DNA from: Zasmidium citrigriseum
Lineage: Eukaryota; Ascomycota; Dothideomycetes; Mycosphaerellales; Mycosphaerellaceae
Direction: 5' to 3'
DNA length: 64,000 bases
NCBI GenBank assembly: GCA_002786025.1
Contig: NHNW01000074.1
Coordinates: 1-64,000, forward strand
Shown here in pieces: positions 33,454-44,892 of this stretch. The translations under genes were made by a program, and so were the position numbers. Each line of letters starts with the position of its first letter. The first letter of the stretch is position 1. The notes under the pieces were generated by a model. That model saw only the letters and a list, made by a program, of their open reading frames with translations, was not told the DNA's origin and did not search any database.

Positions 33454-34016
33454 GTTGAAGAAATGTGCGCTCTATCGCGCCGGTTCAGCCCAGAACGGAT
33501 TCAGTTGACAGACTGTTCTCTTCACGATACTCTGGCAGAAGCCCTGTGCGCGAAAGGTCGTGATCGAAGGATGAACGATGTTTTGGCTGGTTTGGGAGAA
33601 GATGAAGTCGCTTCGGCTCCCAAAAAGCTTGGACCGCGCAGGAACGCGTGAGCGTTGAAAGCAAAAGTGTTGGCTAGGAGCCTTCGTTCTATAATCGGAT
33701 CTTGCAAGATATCAACATGAGAATTGAATGAACAAACGTTTATCATAATACTGCTTCACCTTCGGATCCTTCCTGCTATCTTCATGTCGTACTTGCCTTG
33801 CAAAACGCTGTTTCTCGAATGCGGAAGGCGCGACCGCGGCGACTTTTGACTAGCGCCGGGAGCGGCCGCGCCTCGCGCCTATAAACTCCACACCTTCCTG
33901 TTCAATGCACCAACTCCAGACAACCTCAAACAACAGCAGGTGAGTTGACGTCCACAACCAGCGCTTCGACCACAACACTGACCCAACACTGACAGCGAGC
34001 AGACGCGGACGGCATC
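33454..34016. promoter_or_regulatory. divergent promoter region
   Basis: Lies between the RVB2 start and the coiled-coil protein start, which face away from each other. Short frames here are unsupported. GC-rich sequence at 33,820-33,880. Confidence 0.4.
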
Positions 34017-35669
34017 ATGGCTTCCAACGAGTCTGGAAGCCGCGACCCGCGTTTGTCGAGGAACGACCCTCGTCTCGCCCACAAGAAGCCCGTCGAGAAG
34101 CCGGCCGAGAACAAGACCTCAGATGAGAACAAGAAGCGGGTTGCCAGCCAGTCGCCCGCAGCTGACATGCAACCTTCTCGAAAGATTACGAAGGAAGACC
34201 TTCTCGCACTTCCACGTTATCAACCAGGCGTTGGCAACGCCACTTCATCTGACAGTCGCCGTGGCTCTGCACAGTCCAACGGCGTGACCATGAATGCCAA
34301 CCCAAGCAACTCCACGGCCAACACTGGTAATGGCACTGCTCCTCCAAAGCCATTCTTCGGTCCTCCGCCACCACCCAACATGGCCCCACGTCCTCAAACG
34401 GCGCCAGTTGCGAACATGGGTGGCAGCACCATTTCGAACGACTGGTCTGTGCTTAAGGACATGCCTGCAAATTCATCATTCCAAGATTGGCTCGTGGCCT
34501 GGAGTGAAGTGAGTGGCAAGCTGGGCTACGCTCGTACCGAGTTGAACAAGATCAAGCCCAAGCTGGACAGAGCTCAGTACGAGTACAACAAGATGGAGTC
34601 ATACTTCGCAGAATGGCCTGCCATTAAGGACATGCACGTTAAGAAGCTCGAGCGTTTTCAGAGAGTCTGGAACAGGGCCCAGGATCTTGTGCTTTTCCTG
34701 GAGAACGAGTCCGAACAGATCAAGCAGAAGCTCGAGGCAGCGAAGGCGGCCGAAGCTGCGGCGATGCGCAACGTGTTTGGCGGTATCTCAGCAGGCGCGC
34801 AGCCTACTCAGCAGCCCAGCGACACTGTGAGTCGCGGAGAATGGCAAGGTCTGAAGCAGCAGGTTGGCACGCTGAAGCAGCTTCAGTCCAAGGACGCCGC
34901 AGCGTTCAAGGAGGAGGTCAAGTCAGAGATGACCACCAAATATGGCCGCATGGACAGGAGCTTCAAAGACCTCGAGAAACAGGTGACTGCCCTTCGCAAG
35001 GAGCTTGACGAGGTCAAGACTGCCGGAACGGGTGACAGTGAAGCGCGTGACGTTACTGCCAAGCGCATGGACGGCTTCGCTGCGGAGCTTGAGCAGCTTC
35101 AGAAGTCTTTCGACGGATTGTCCCACACGGTCACGGAGCTTGAGAACAAGGATGACCCGAATCCTTTCGGCCTGGTGCAGTTCGCGCCAGTGACTGGCCC
35201 AGAGCAGGGCATCCACGACGAAGATCTGCCCGTGATGGAGCAGATGCGGGCTGATATCGAAGCGATCCGAATGGCTGTGGACAACCACAAGAGGGTGATC
35301 GACAACTTGACTACCGAGGAGGTTGTCAACCAGATGGTGCAGGTCATGAGTCAGAACTACTTTCAGGATGCCAGAAACTGTCAGGCCTCTGCCGACAAGT
35401 TCACCGCTCTCTTGGGACAGGTCAACGACCGTATTACCAACGTCGTCAGCCGCTTGGATCAGTTGCAGAACGGTGGAGCGCAGTCGGATGTTGCTCAGCT
35501 ACGTACTGATCTGGACGCCATCAGCACCATCGTGCAGAACCACACGACCCTTGTCGAGCAGAGCGGCAAGAAGGTCGAAGGCATCGACACGAAGATGAAA
35601 GAGCTGTCCGCGGAGGTTGGCAAGGCGCAAGCCAAGCTGAACTTCCTCGAGGGCAAGGTTCTTACTTGA
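34017..35669 (+). CDS. coiled-coil protein of unknown function
   Basis: A 550-residue intronless frame. The N terminus holds two DPRL units (SRDPRLSRNDPRLAHKK), then a basic Ser-rich stretch and a KITKEDLLALPRYQPG segment. A Pro-rich patch (FFGPPPPPNMAPRP) lies near residue 120. From about residue 150 the protein is helical and charged, with heptad-like segments at 180-260 and almost continuously from 290 to the end, suggesting a long coiled coil and self-association. No catalytic motif, signal or membrane segment. A structural or RNA-associated nuclear role is possible, but nothing in the sequence proves it. Confidence 0.8.
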   Translation: MASNESGSRDPRLSRNDPRLAHKKPVEKPAENKTSDENKKRVASQSPAADMQPSRKITKEDLLALPRYQPGVGNATSSDSRRGSAQSNGVTMNANPSNSTANTGNGTAPPKPFFGPPPPPNMAPRPQTAPVANMGGSTISNDWSVLKDMPANSSFQDWLVAWSEVSGKLGYARTELNKIKPKLDRAQYEYNKMESYFAEWPAIKDMHVKKLERFQRVWNRAQDLVLFLENESEQIKQKLEAAKAAEAAAMRNVFGGISAGAQPTQQPSDTVSRGEWQGLKQQVGTLKQLQSKDAAAFKEEVKSEMTTKYGRMDRSFKDLEKQVTALRKELDEVKTAGTGDSEARDVTAKRMDGFAAELEQLQKSFDGLSHTVTELENKDDPNPFGLVQFAPVTGPEQGIHDEDLPVMEQMRADIEAIRMAVDNHKRVIDNLTTEEVVNQMVQVMSQNYFQDARNCQASADKFTALLGQVNDRITNVVSRLDQLQNGGAQSDVAQLRTDLDAISTIVQNHTTLVEQSGKKVEGIDTKMKELSAEVGKAQAKLNFLEGKVLT

Positions 35670-36288
35670 GGGTCGTTTCGGCGAACTCTCATCACTGGTG
35701 GAGGTTGGAACGTCTGAACTCTACCGACATCGACTACTGTGTGTTTTGGCGTTACCATGGGCGTTTTGGAGGATGTTCTCATCGTCATCAGAGATACCCC
35801 ATTAGCGAGAGCACGGCGTTTTGTTGTATGAAAAGCTGCGAGTTGCAAGCAAGTGTAGTCTAGGGACTGCGCTCATAGATGCCAATGCGTTTCCGCGTTG
35901 CATAGGCGTATGTACATGTTCAGAGTGTGATCCTCTCTCACTTCCCTTTTCATCTCTCATCTCAAGACTGTGGTCTTGATCCAGCTCAGTCGTCTGACTC
36001 CATTGCCAGTACGTTCATGTTCCCACTGTTCGCCAGATGCGAATCCTGTCTTCGTGGCCCTCTCAGGTACGTCTTCGTGAAGAAGGCACGCCCTACTGTC
36101 CGCAATATCCAGTGATGAGAGTCGATGGCGGGTGCGTCGCCAGGCTCTTCAACAAAAGCCTCTCGAGACCTTCCAGCTCTGGAGCGCTGGCGAAAATACG
36201 TCTTGTCCATCATTCGTCTGTAAGAGCACCACCACGGACGTCTTTCCACCACCACAGAACCCCTGCCTAGTGTATATCCATCGCTCAT
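35670..36288. other. convergent intergenic region
   Basis: Separates the coiled-coil gene from the stop of the large membrane protein on the other strand. No supported gene. Confidence 0.5.
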
Positions 36289-39200
36289 TCAATCCACCTT
36301 CATTCGACTATCCGCTGTGTGCGTTCTCGTATACACCAAAGTCTCCTCCGACTCCCCCCTCTCCGGATCCGTCGTACTAACGATATGATACGAGAAATCC
36401 AACTCCCCTACCAACTCCTTGACCCCCGCAACCAACCTCTTCAAATCATCATGAATGAACTTAGTCCCAATCTGTACGACGGCGAAAGAAGCATACCCCG
36501 GCTCGGCAATATGTCGTACGCTCAGAATGTCCTTATCCATGGAGTCCATCTTATTGGCAAGCAGCCAGGGTTCGGGAACGCGGAGGTACGGCGGCAAGGC
36601 CTGCCCGCCGTTGACTGAGGCGGACATCAATGACAGGAGGGTGGTGACTTGTTCGGACGTCATGTTAGCTTGCCCGACGAGTCGTTGGAAATCGTGCAGC
36701 CAGCGGAGACCGTCTTTGGAGCCTTCCTCGCGGAGTTCTGTGAAGGAGTACGAAGCCAGCGAGACGAGCGACATGAAGTTGAGGATGCTTTGGAGGTGGA
36801 CGACGAGGTCTTGGTATTGCTTGCGAGGAAATTTGCCGCCGATGGGGATGTCGAATTTGAGGAAGCCGGATTGAGCGCGCAGGCCTTGGATTGTGAGGTT
36901 GGCTTTAGAGTAGATCTTGTTGCGGCTCTTTTCGAGTTTCCTGCCGGGGCTGTCCTTTACGCTCATGTCGCCGAGTTCGTCGCGGAGTCGAAGACGGACG
37001 GTTTCGTGGGTTACCGAGTAGTAGTTTGCGAGAAGGTAGAGTGCTGATCCGAGGTTCTTTCGAATTTGGTTGTGTTCTGAAATTGGGTACGGGAAGATCG
37101 TCCATATCCAGGCGACGAATAGGCCGGCGGCGACGGTTGCGAGTCGTATCGGACCTAACTCGTAGATCGGATAGTAGGCTTGTCCGTTGGAGGTGGCGAC
37201 CTGGACTCCGACTTTGCGGACTTGAAGTTCGTAGCCAATTATCAGCGAGATCGTCACCTGGCTAATCATGCCGACAGGCATGTATTGCGGGTACTTCAGC
37301 AAGATGTAGACACCACCATGCATCATAATGAAGTAGAAGACGATGACTCCAGCCGTTTGACCATCGACGATGTACCAGGCGATCCATGCAGCGATGAGAG
37401 CCAAGAAGGTGCCCAGTATTCGTAAGATGAAGTTGCGAAGACTTTGTCCAGCAGAAGGGCTCATGGAGATGGAGACCATGATCTATACGGAGGGACAAGA
37501 TGTCAGCAGATGTTCTGAATGTAGAAAAGCGAAGGTCTTGTCAAACATACCTGCGCCCAGAAGAGCCTCTGCGTGGTGAAGAAAACCTGAGTATAACTCA
37601 AGAAGTTGATGACCGCAATTGTAAAGGTGGCACAAGCAACACGGAATCCAAACGATGAAGCAGGGGATCGGAAGAAGTGAGCAACTTTCCTGAACTGGTT
37701 GCCAAAATGCTCCCATGCATTCTGTGGCGGGAGATGCTCTGGGTCTTTTCTCTTCTTGTATGCATCGCCGAGGTATACTTGAGTGTTATGACCATCAGTG
37801 TTGATATCGTCGTCGCCATGAGTGTCCTCGTTGTCGTTGAACAAGTTCAGGAACCACTTCCGTGCGCGCTTGTATCCAGGAACCACAAGCCTCGTCTTGC
37901 TTAGCTTCCCGCTGTCTCTGAAGTTGTCTACGGTAAGCATGAGCTTGTGGAGGCGCTTAGCCATAGTGAGCAGGAGGAATTCGATGTATCTATGTGAAGA
38001 GGCAGGTCAGCATGTGTCTTGCTCACGATGAGGGAGAGCGATATGTATCTTACAGGCACAAGAACAGTTGGCGCCTGAGTCGACGATGAGGCTCAGAGAG
38101 CACGCCTTCTTGCATCCATTCAGGGGCGTCAAAGTCTTCGTGTTCATCATTCTCAAAGAAGTCTTCAGGGAGATCGATCCCGTGTAGGTGGCACCAGCCA
38201 CGCAGCATGGTCTTTTTGCTTCCCATGAACTCCCAGTACTTTGTCTCGAGATGAGCCGTAAAGCCTTTGTCGCCTGGTCTCGGCGCGCTTCCCTCAATTT
38301 CAACGTCCTGATCCCTCTTTGGCGCTTTCACGAGTTGAAGTGTGATCAACACATGGTGCAGGCCGCCATCGATTGTGTCGGTGATCATTCCAAATGGCTC
38401 TCGTAGCTGCCTCATCAGTTCATGCCACTCATTGATGGCCTCGATACGCATTTTCTCGTTGTCATTGGGAGCTTGGTCAAAGCTCACGTGGGCGAAGTCG
38501 ACCGATCGGTCCCATCCAATGTCCTCCGCGAGACGCTCGAAGATGTCTGACAGTGAGCTCAAGCCAAGTATGGGGATCATGACGAGACGAAAGAGGCGGA
38601 ATATCTCTTGGATGTCATCCGGCCCTAGCTTTCCCATAGCTATCTCCCTCTTTGCGAAGGGCAAGTCTGCTCCCAATTTAGCATGTAATCCTGCCAGCCC
38701 TTGCACCTTTTGCTTGAACTCTTGTGCTTCTTTACTCCTGGGCGGCTTCTCCCCCGCAGTATTGGTTCGTTGGGCAGCAAACATGTCGGTCTTCTCCAAG
38801 CTTCTCAGGTACTTGAGGTTCGCTTGAACGGCTTCTCGTAGGGAGGACAGATACCCAGTCATCTCCTTGAATACCACCTGTCGACTCGTGAGTGGGAAAA
38901 TGAGCAGGGACGATCCAGTCGCGATCGCAAATCCAGTCAAAAAGGCTGTCAAGAGCTTCTTAATGAACGACTCTGCTTGGGTCATCGTGCTGAACTGAGG
39001 CCCGTAGGTCATGGCCACGTTTGCGAGTACCGCCCACATGATACATGGAATGGTGTATTGAGGTTTCTTTCCACGGATCACGCTGATGATGTAGATCTGA
39101 ACGAAGAGCCAGACGCCAGCAACAGCCGAGCCAGAGGAGTTGTAAGTTGCTGTTGCTGCTCCAGAAGAAGGAGTACCACTAGTACCAGGTCCACCTGTTC

Positions 39201-39642
39201 CAGGGCCGTGATATCCAACGCTGTTAATTCGTGCCTGCACGGAACAATACAGAGCCAACAATGCGAGAGCACACCCCAGACATGTCAGGATGACGCTGAT
39301 CATCATAGTCTGAATGAACTTTGCTCTAGGCATAATTACTGTCGGCAGTACGATCATAATGATGACCAGATATCCTAGGGTTGTATAGTAGTTCGCATAG
39401 GAAGTGGCCTGGAAAAGAGCAAGTCCAATCGTTGGCGCCAGAGCTCCCTTGAACATGGACATGTAAGTTCTCTTGTCGATGCCAGTCTTGGCCCATAGTG
39501 CCTGAATTCTCTGCCATATCGAAGTTTTTGACTTTTGGGTCTCGTCGTTCGGGCCATCTCGACTTGTGTTCTTCGTTGAGTTGGAGCTGAGTGTGTGGCC
39601 ATTGGCAGAGCCGGACTCGGACTCCTTGAGGTTATTAGACAT
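36289..39642 (-). CDS. large membrane protein, aromatic acid exporter / BRE4-like
   Basis: One gene in three exons, 39642-38054, 37989-37551 and 37482-36289 (introns 64 and 68 bases, phases consistent), coding for 1,073 residues. It has two blocks of about six membrane helices: an N-terminal block beginning FKGALAPTIGLALFQATSY near residue 65, and a second near residue 600 (FGFRVACATFTIAVINFLS, then SLRNFILRILGTFLALIAAW). The blocks are separated by a charged region with acidic loops, and a cytosolic C-terminal domain follows. This is the layout of fungal ArAE_2_N plus DUF2421 proteins, related to aromatic acid exporters and to yeast Bre4. Transport of organic anions or drugs is inferred from the family; the substrate and membrane (plasma or ER) are not known. 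Confidence 0.85.
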
Positions 39643-40375
39643 GTCGGCGTCGGGATTGCAAACTCATCGTCGCCTCTTCATGGCCAAGTCGACAACAGTC
39701 AAGCAAGTAAAAGATGAGATGGACCAGGATGCCGATATCGTTGCGAGTGAGGCTTGCTTGGTCGGTTGTTCGGCCGGGATTGCGCGAAACCGCAGCGAGA
39801 AATTAAAGTTTGACGGTGGCTGGTGGGAGGAGGCGACTGTCATCAGCAGCTCCTGCTCTGAAGTGCCTCTTCCTCTACACGCTTTCTTGATGAGACATAA
39901 AATGCTCGGATTCGGTGGCGTGAATGTGTGGAACGCGTGGAAGAGGCGCTAGGGCGTCGAGAGATGAGGTCAGAATCACATGGAACGAGGCATTGGCGTC
40001 GCCGATGAAGACCCGGCATCAAGTACCGTCTGTGACCACGGGAAGACCATCGGGATCATCTCCATCACGGCCATCGGATCACTTTGGACGGCAAGATGCA
40101 CTGGAAAGAGCACCATACCTTCAAGAAGGTCATAAGCATCAAAGGCGGTATGGTCTGGTACTGCCGCACTCAAATTTGAGCCCCAAAATGGCGAGAAAAA
40201 CTTCGATTGCGCGATGATTCCTGAATCAGCACGATACGATACGATAGGCTTTGAGAACAGAGATTGTAGATTTCGATCTGGCTGGCTTGAAAACATCAAG
40301 CCGAATCATTCAACTGACACCACCTCAAGGACTTCATATCTTGCCTCATGCAAACTTGTGGACTGGCCTAGCAGA
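39643..40375. other. intergenic, no gene seen
   Basis: Promoter side of the large membrane protein and 3' end of the SGNH hydrolase. Frames of about 100-130 codons have no recognisable motif. Confidence 0.45.
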
Positions 40376-41770
40376 TCAAAAACCAGTATCGTTCTTGTAC
40401 TGGTTGATAATCGCCTCATAGATCGCTTTGTGGAAAGTGGCCGTTGGATGAAAGACACGCCCACGCCAACCCAAGGAGTCACCCCAGATGTCGTACTTCT
40501 CACTGGTGTTCGTGGAAGGATACTTCTGGACGAAAAACGATGCCGCATCAGCGACATTCTCCTCATCGATGGTTGACCAGACGGCGTTAATGTGATCGGC
40601 CCATAGAGTCTTCGACGAATCAAATCTGATGGACTGGGCCTTTTTGTTCACAACGCTCTTCAGGTGACCGATGGCAGGATCCTTCTCCACTTCGTCGTCC
40701 TGGTTGTACGGATAGTGGTAGAACCAAAGGTTCGGATTGTTCTGGTCTGGTTCCTGGATTCCCGACTCGCAGAAACGATGGCCCAAAAGCATGCTGTCAA
40801 TGTCAATGTATTTGACGTTGGCCTCGGCATTCATGCCGACCGCATTCTTGATGGCGAGGTTCAGCGTCCGACTCATGGCGTTGAAATCCTGACGCAGAGC
40901 TGTCGTCAACATGATATGAGGCTCACCATCATCAATCGGGTTCGCGGTTCTTGCAAAAGTCACGTTGTCGCATCCTGGGTCAGTGTCATTGACTAGAGAA
41001 GAAGAACTGCAGTCAGTACACATCCCAAAGACATCGATTCCAAGCCGACTTACAGAACTCAGCGTAGCTAGTAACGTACAACCGGAAGCTTTCACCACTT
41101 GCGTTTTGACCGAAAGCGACGATCTTCTTGATCAAGTTGTCGAACTTGGCCATCAGCTCGGAATTCGGCGCGGCGTGGTCTCCATCCTGGCTGATCAAAG
41201 ACCATGATAACGCCCTCTGCTCGTCGCACGTCCTGTCCTCGAAGCCGACGCTCATAGGGAAGCTGACGTGCACATGTCAGTGTTGATCTCCTCAGCGCAA
41301 TCTCGATCTTAGCCCTACGGGAAGCCCTCCATGATGCAACTATTCAATATCCCAGGGAAGTCGATATCATCTCCACCGATGGTCAATGTCCCCATACTTG
41401 GTCTGCCACTGCCAGGCCGTGGATAGTACTGCCAATCCGGTGCAGAGTATTCCTGGTCTTCGGTGTAGAACTGATACTTCTCTACGTCTTCGGCTTTGGC
41501 TCCTGAGCAGACGACGTTGTTGAACTTGCCTCCTCCTTGGGTAGCGAGGAGATTCTCTGTGTCGACTGAGATCGCCACAGGATATGCGCCGTTGTAACGA
41601 AGGCATCGTCGTCCGTCGACGTAGTCGCCCGCACCGACTCCAGAGGCGTAGGAGTCACCCCAGGCTGTCCATTCGAAGTTGGGCGATCGGTCTTGGAGGA
41701 AGGTATGGATTGGTGAAGGATGGGCAGAGATGCAGGCAAACAATACCAAGAGGGCAGCGAGAGCACTCAT
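40376..41770 (-). CDS. secreted SGNH/GDSL-type hydrolase
   Basis: A 425-residue esterase-like protein in three exons: 41770-41319, 41262-41054 and 40992-40376 (introns 56 and 61 bases). A signal peptide (about 17 residues, ending SAHP) is followed by the nucleophile block WTAWGDSYASGVGAG, then TIGGDDIDF (block III-like) and, near the C terminus, GRVFHPTATFHKAI, which supplies the likely catalytic His. Several Cys and Asn-glycosylation sites fit secretion. Acts on ester bonds, probably of plant or cell-wall polymers or lipids; the exact substrate cannot be inferred. The first donor (GTAGGG) is not the usual GTAAGT form, but the frame and motif order support it. Confidence 0.82.
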
Positions 41771-42420
41771 GTCGAAATGAATGGAAGACTGTCACTTCCA
41801 GCTCTCCACACGAGCCGCGCCGATATTAATACGGCATGCTTGTTAGAGCAACTGCACCAGAAAGACGAAATCGATTCTTCGTCATACCATCATTCTCGAC
41901 AGTCTCTTGTTGCGAAGTACCGGCTTGCGCAACTGCCTTTGAACTCTTCACATGTTCTGGGTACATGGCACTCCGCTCCACTGAGACTTGAATGAGGACG
42001 GTCTGGTACTGCTTTCTTCTGGTTGCCTTGGCTTTTCCACTGCGACCACGAACGACCTTCATTCTTTGTGAGAGCATCGTAGCTTTTTCTCCCGAAGCGA
42101 GAAGCCAGAATCTGGCCATGGTCAGTATCCGTCTTCTCAGGGAGCATGTTCAGAGAAGGGGCTGGAAATTCTTGTCGGGTGCTGGGACTGCTTTCAGTGG
42201 GCATTCTAGGAAGGCTAGGTGTCTGGGCGGACACTTGTCGCACCGCTGCACCTTGTTGGGCCTGAAGGTTACACTTTTCCCAGCCGTAAGTATTTGTGCG
42301 TTCGAAGCGAGTTGCTTAGACTTTCTGTACCCGTGTGACTTGCTTTATTTGGCATTCGCATGCTCGCTGCACCACTATCAGGGAGCTTAGAAGACTGAGG
42401 GTCGATTGTGCTACCTCCTA
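41771..42420. other. intergenic, no gene seen
   Basis: Lies between the SGNH hydrolase start and the GH31 stop. Overlapping frames on both strands (up to 132 codons) lack recognisable motifs, and I do not support any. Confidence 0.4.
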
Positions 42421-44403
42421 TTACTGAGCTCGTTCGAAGACAGGCATACTATCGATCGGACAATCCACCTCAACAGTCTGACCACCCTCCAAGACATCAC
42501 CTGCGCCATCGAAAGCCTTCCACGACGACCCCTGAGGCAGGTAAACACTCGCCTTCCGCTGCTTGGCCTTCAGTACCGGAGCCACCAGATACTTTGACCC
42601 ATACATATACTCCGTCTCAACCTCCCACGCCTTCCCATCATCAGGGAACTCAAAGAACAATGGCCTCATTACCGGCGTCCCCTTCTCATGCGCCTCCCTC
42701 ATCAAACCCCTCGTATACTCCCTCAACTTCTCTCTCAAAGAAATATACTTCTTACAAATCCCATAAACCTCCTCCCCATAACTCCAAATCTCATTATCCG
42801 CCCCGGGCGCCGTCGGCTGGCCCGGTGGCTTGGGCTCGCGATCACCATGTAACCGCATCACAGGACAGAAAGTGCCCCATTGAAACCACCGCGTGAAGAG
42901 TTCCCGGAACTCAGGGTCAGACGGGTTCCCGCCGTGAAAGCCTCCGATGTCTGTCGTCCACCAGGGGATTCCCGCCATGCCCATGTTGAGGCCTGCGGCG
43001 AGTTGGCTGCGGAAAGCGTCCCAGGAGGATGCGATGTCACCGCTCCAGACTAGGGCGCCGTATTTCTGACTACCGGCCCAGGCGCAGCGGAGGAGGTTGA
43101 CGATGTTCTTCTGTCCTTCTGCTTCTTGGCCTTCGTAGAATGCTTTTGCGTATTCCTTTGGGTAGATGTTGCCGATTTGCATGTCGCTGCCAGCGTGGTA
43201 GCGGTAGATGTCGTAGTCGTAGGCGGTGTACTCGGGTTCTGCTTCATCTAGCCAGAAGATTTTGATTCCGAGGTCGTAGTAGTGTTGCTTCGCTTTTTGC
43301 CAGATGTATTTGCGGGCTTCTGGGTTTGTGGCGTCGAAGTGTGTTGTGAAGCCGTCGCATTCCATGGCTACTCGCATGCCTCGATCGTGGCGGATCAAAA
43401 GACCTCTTTCGACCATCTCGTCCCAGTTCTCGGATTTGACCTCTACGGTTGGCCAAATCGATACCATCACTTCTACTCCCATTTCCTTCAGCTCTCTTAC
43501 CATTGCGGCGGGATCAGGCCAGTCACCACTCTCGTCGTTGAATCTCCACTCGCCTTGATACCGCCAGTGGAAGAAATCGACCACGATGACGTTCAGCGGA
43601 ATCCCCCTTTTCTTATGCTCCCTCGCCACACTCAACACTTTCTCCTGGTTGTCATACCGCAACTTGCATTGCCAGAACCCGAGCCCAAACTCCGGCATCA
43701 TAGGAACATACCCAGTCACCTTCGCATAACCCTCCACAATCTCAGCGGGAGAATCTCCAGCCACGATCCAGTAATCAATGACTTTTGTCGAATAGCTCTC
43801 GAAACTCATGACGTTCCTGCCCAAGACTGCTCTGCCGATGCCAGGATTGTTCCACAAGAAGCCATATCCCAAAGACGACACCGCAAATGGCACACTGGCT
43901 TGAGAATTGCGGTGTGCTAATTCAAGGTCACAGCCTTTGAGGTTGAGGTAGGGTTGCTGGTACTGGCCCATGCCGTAGATCTTCTCATCTGGAGAAAGAG
44001 ATTCCAAGCGGAGCGTGGCGTGGAAGTCGCCACCGAGGTTGCCGCGAAGTTCACGACCTTCGATGTTGAGAGCCGAGCATTTTGGATCTTTGGGATCGAG
44101 GCGATGACGGGCGTATTCCTCGAGGAGCGTAGCATTGGTTGCGGTGTTGTGGATTGTGAGTTTGCCGAGTGGTGTGACTGAAGCCTTGACTTTGCCATTG
44201 ATGATTGTAGCTGGCGTGTTGTCCTTGGGTATGCTAATGGTTGGATTTGCTTTTGAGACGTCTTCTGAAAGTGCCCAGTTCTCCGTTGGAAAGGCAGCTA
44301 ATTTGGTTGCTCTGACGCGGAAAGCGTTATCGCTCCACGGCTCGATCCAGAGTATGTGATCATCGTAGCGGAAGACGAGCTTGTCGTTCTCTGAGTACAA
44401 CAT
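42421..44403 (-). CDS. GH31 glycoside hydrolase, alpha-xylosidase-like
   Basis: A 660-residue intronless enzyme of family GH31 that releases alpha-linked xylose or glucose from oligosaccharides. There is no signal peptide, so it should act inside the cell. Motifs: an N-terminal beta-sandwich, DEKIYGMGQYQQPYLN, MPEFGLGFWQCKLRY, VVDFFHW, the nucleophile Asp in KIFWLDEAEPEY (near residue 385), the acid/base Asp in VWSGDIASSWDAF (near 450), GIPWWTTDIGGF, and WFQWGTFCPVMRLHG. The length and the WLDEAEPE form resemble the bacterial YicI-type alpha-xylosidases more than the secreted fungal alpha-glucosidases. It is divergent from the sugar transporter next door, suggesting import followed by intracellular cleavage. 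Confidence 0.9.
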   Translation of the reverse strand: MLYSENDKLVFRYDDHILWIEPWSDNAFRVRATKLAAFPTENWALSEDVSKANPTISIPKDNTPATIINGKVKASVTPLGKLTIHNTATNATLLEEYARHRLDPKDPKCSALNIEGRELRGNLGGDFHATLRLESLSPDEKIYGMGQYQQPYLNLKGCDLELAHRNSQASVPFAVSSLGYGFLWNNPGIGRAVLGRNVMSFESYSTKVIDYWIVAGDSPAEIVEGYAKVTGYVPMMPEFGLGFWQCKLRYDNQEKVLSVAREHKKRGIPLNVIVVDFFHWRYQGEWRFNDESGDWPDPAAMVRELKEMGVEVMVSIWPTVEVKSENWDEMVERGLLIRHDRGMRVAMECDGFTTHFDATNPEARKYIWQKAKQHYYDLGIKIFWLDEAEPEYTAYDYDIYRYHAGSDMQIGNIYPKEYAKAFYEGQEAEGQKNIVNLLRCAWAGSQKYGALVWSGDIASSWDAFRSQLAAGLNMGMAGIPWWTTDIGGFHGGNPSDPEFRELFTRWFQWGTFCPVMRLHGDREPKPPGQPTAPGADNEIWSYGEEVYGICKKYISLREKLREYTRGLMREAHEKGTPVMRPLFFEFPDDGKAWEVETEYMYGSKYLVAPVLKAKQRKASVYLPQGSSWKAFDGAGDVLEGGQTVEVDCPIDSMPVFERAQ

Positions 44404-44892
44404 CGTCGGTAGTCTTGGAACGCAAGCGAAGCCTGGGAGAGTGTTGAAGAGACTGTTTTCAACTCGTCAGTTGATAAAGTGAAGTTGCATTCGTGACCCC
44501 CACAGGGATCCCACATTGTGCCTAAAGTTGGGCCCCTCCGGTCCGCTTGTGGGATACTGCGTCTGCTGCTGCACGTGCAACAGGCAATAGACGGAAGAAT
44601 CGATGATTGGAGATGAAGCAGTTGTGGATCGCTCCCATGGAGCCAAGCAATCCCCATGGGGTCTGTGGGATTTCTTTTGGTAGCTTTGCTGAACAGCCAG
44701 TCAATGCTTGAGAATATCATCAAGCATACCATTTCGAGGGGCAAAGACGAACCTTTAATGGCCTAGGCCATACCAAATGATCAAGATCACGCGCTTGTTA
44801 GAAGAAAAGAGAGTGTCCCTACCATTTTAATCTCCCATCATAACGGCCATGCTGTTTCTAAACATCGCCTCCACGAGAGTTGCCAGTCGAAC
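44404..44892. promoter_or_regulatory. shared promoter region of the GH31/transporter pair
   Basis: A 489-base divergent promoter. It contains CCCCAC at 44498-44503, the complement of GTGGGG, which fits the fungal CreA/MIG1 carbon-repression consensus SYGGRG. A single match can occur by chance, so regulation by CreA is only a suggestion. Confidence 0.45.

Noticed and set aside
41992..42390. 132-codon frame between the SGNH and GH31 genes
   Set aside because: An equally long frame exists on the other strand and neither has a recognisable domain or codon pattern.
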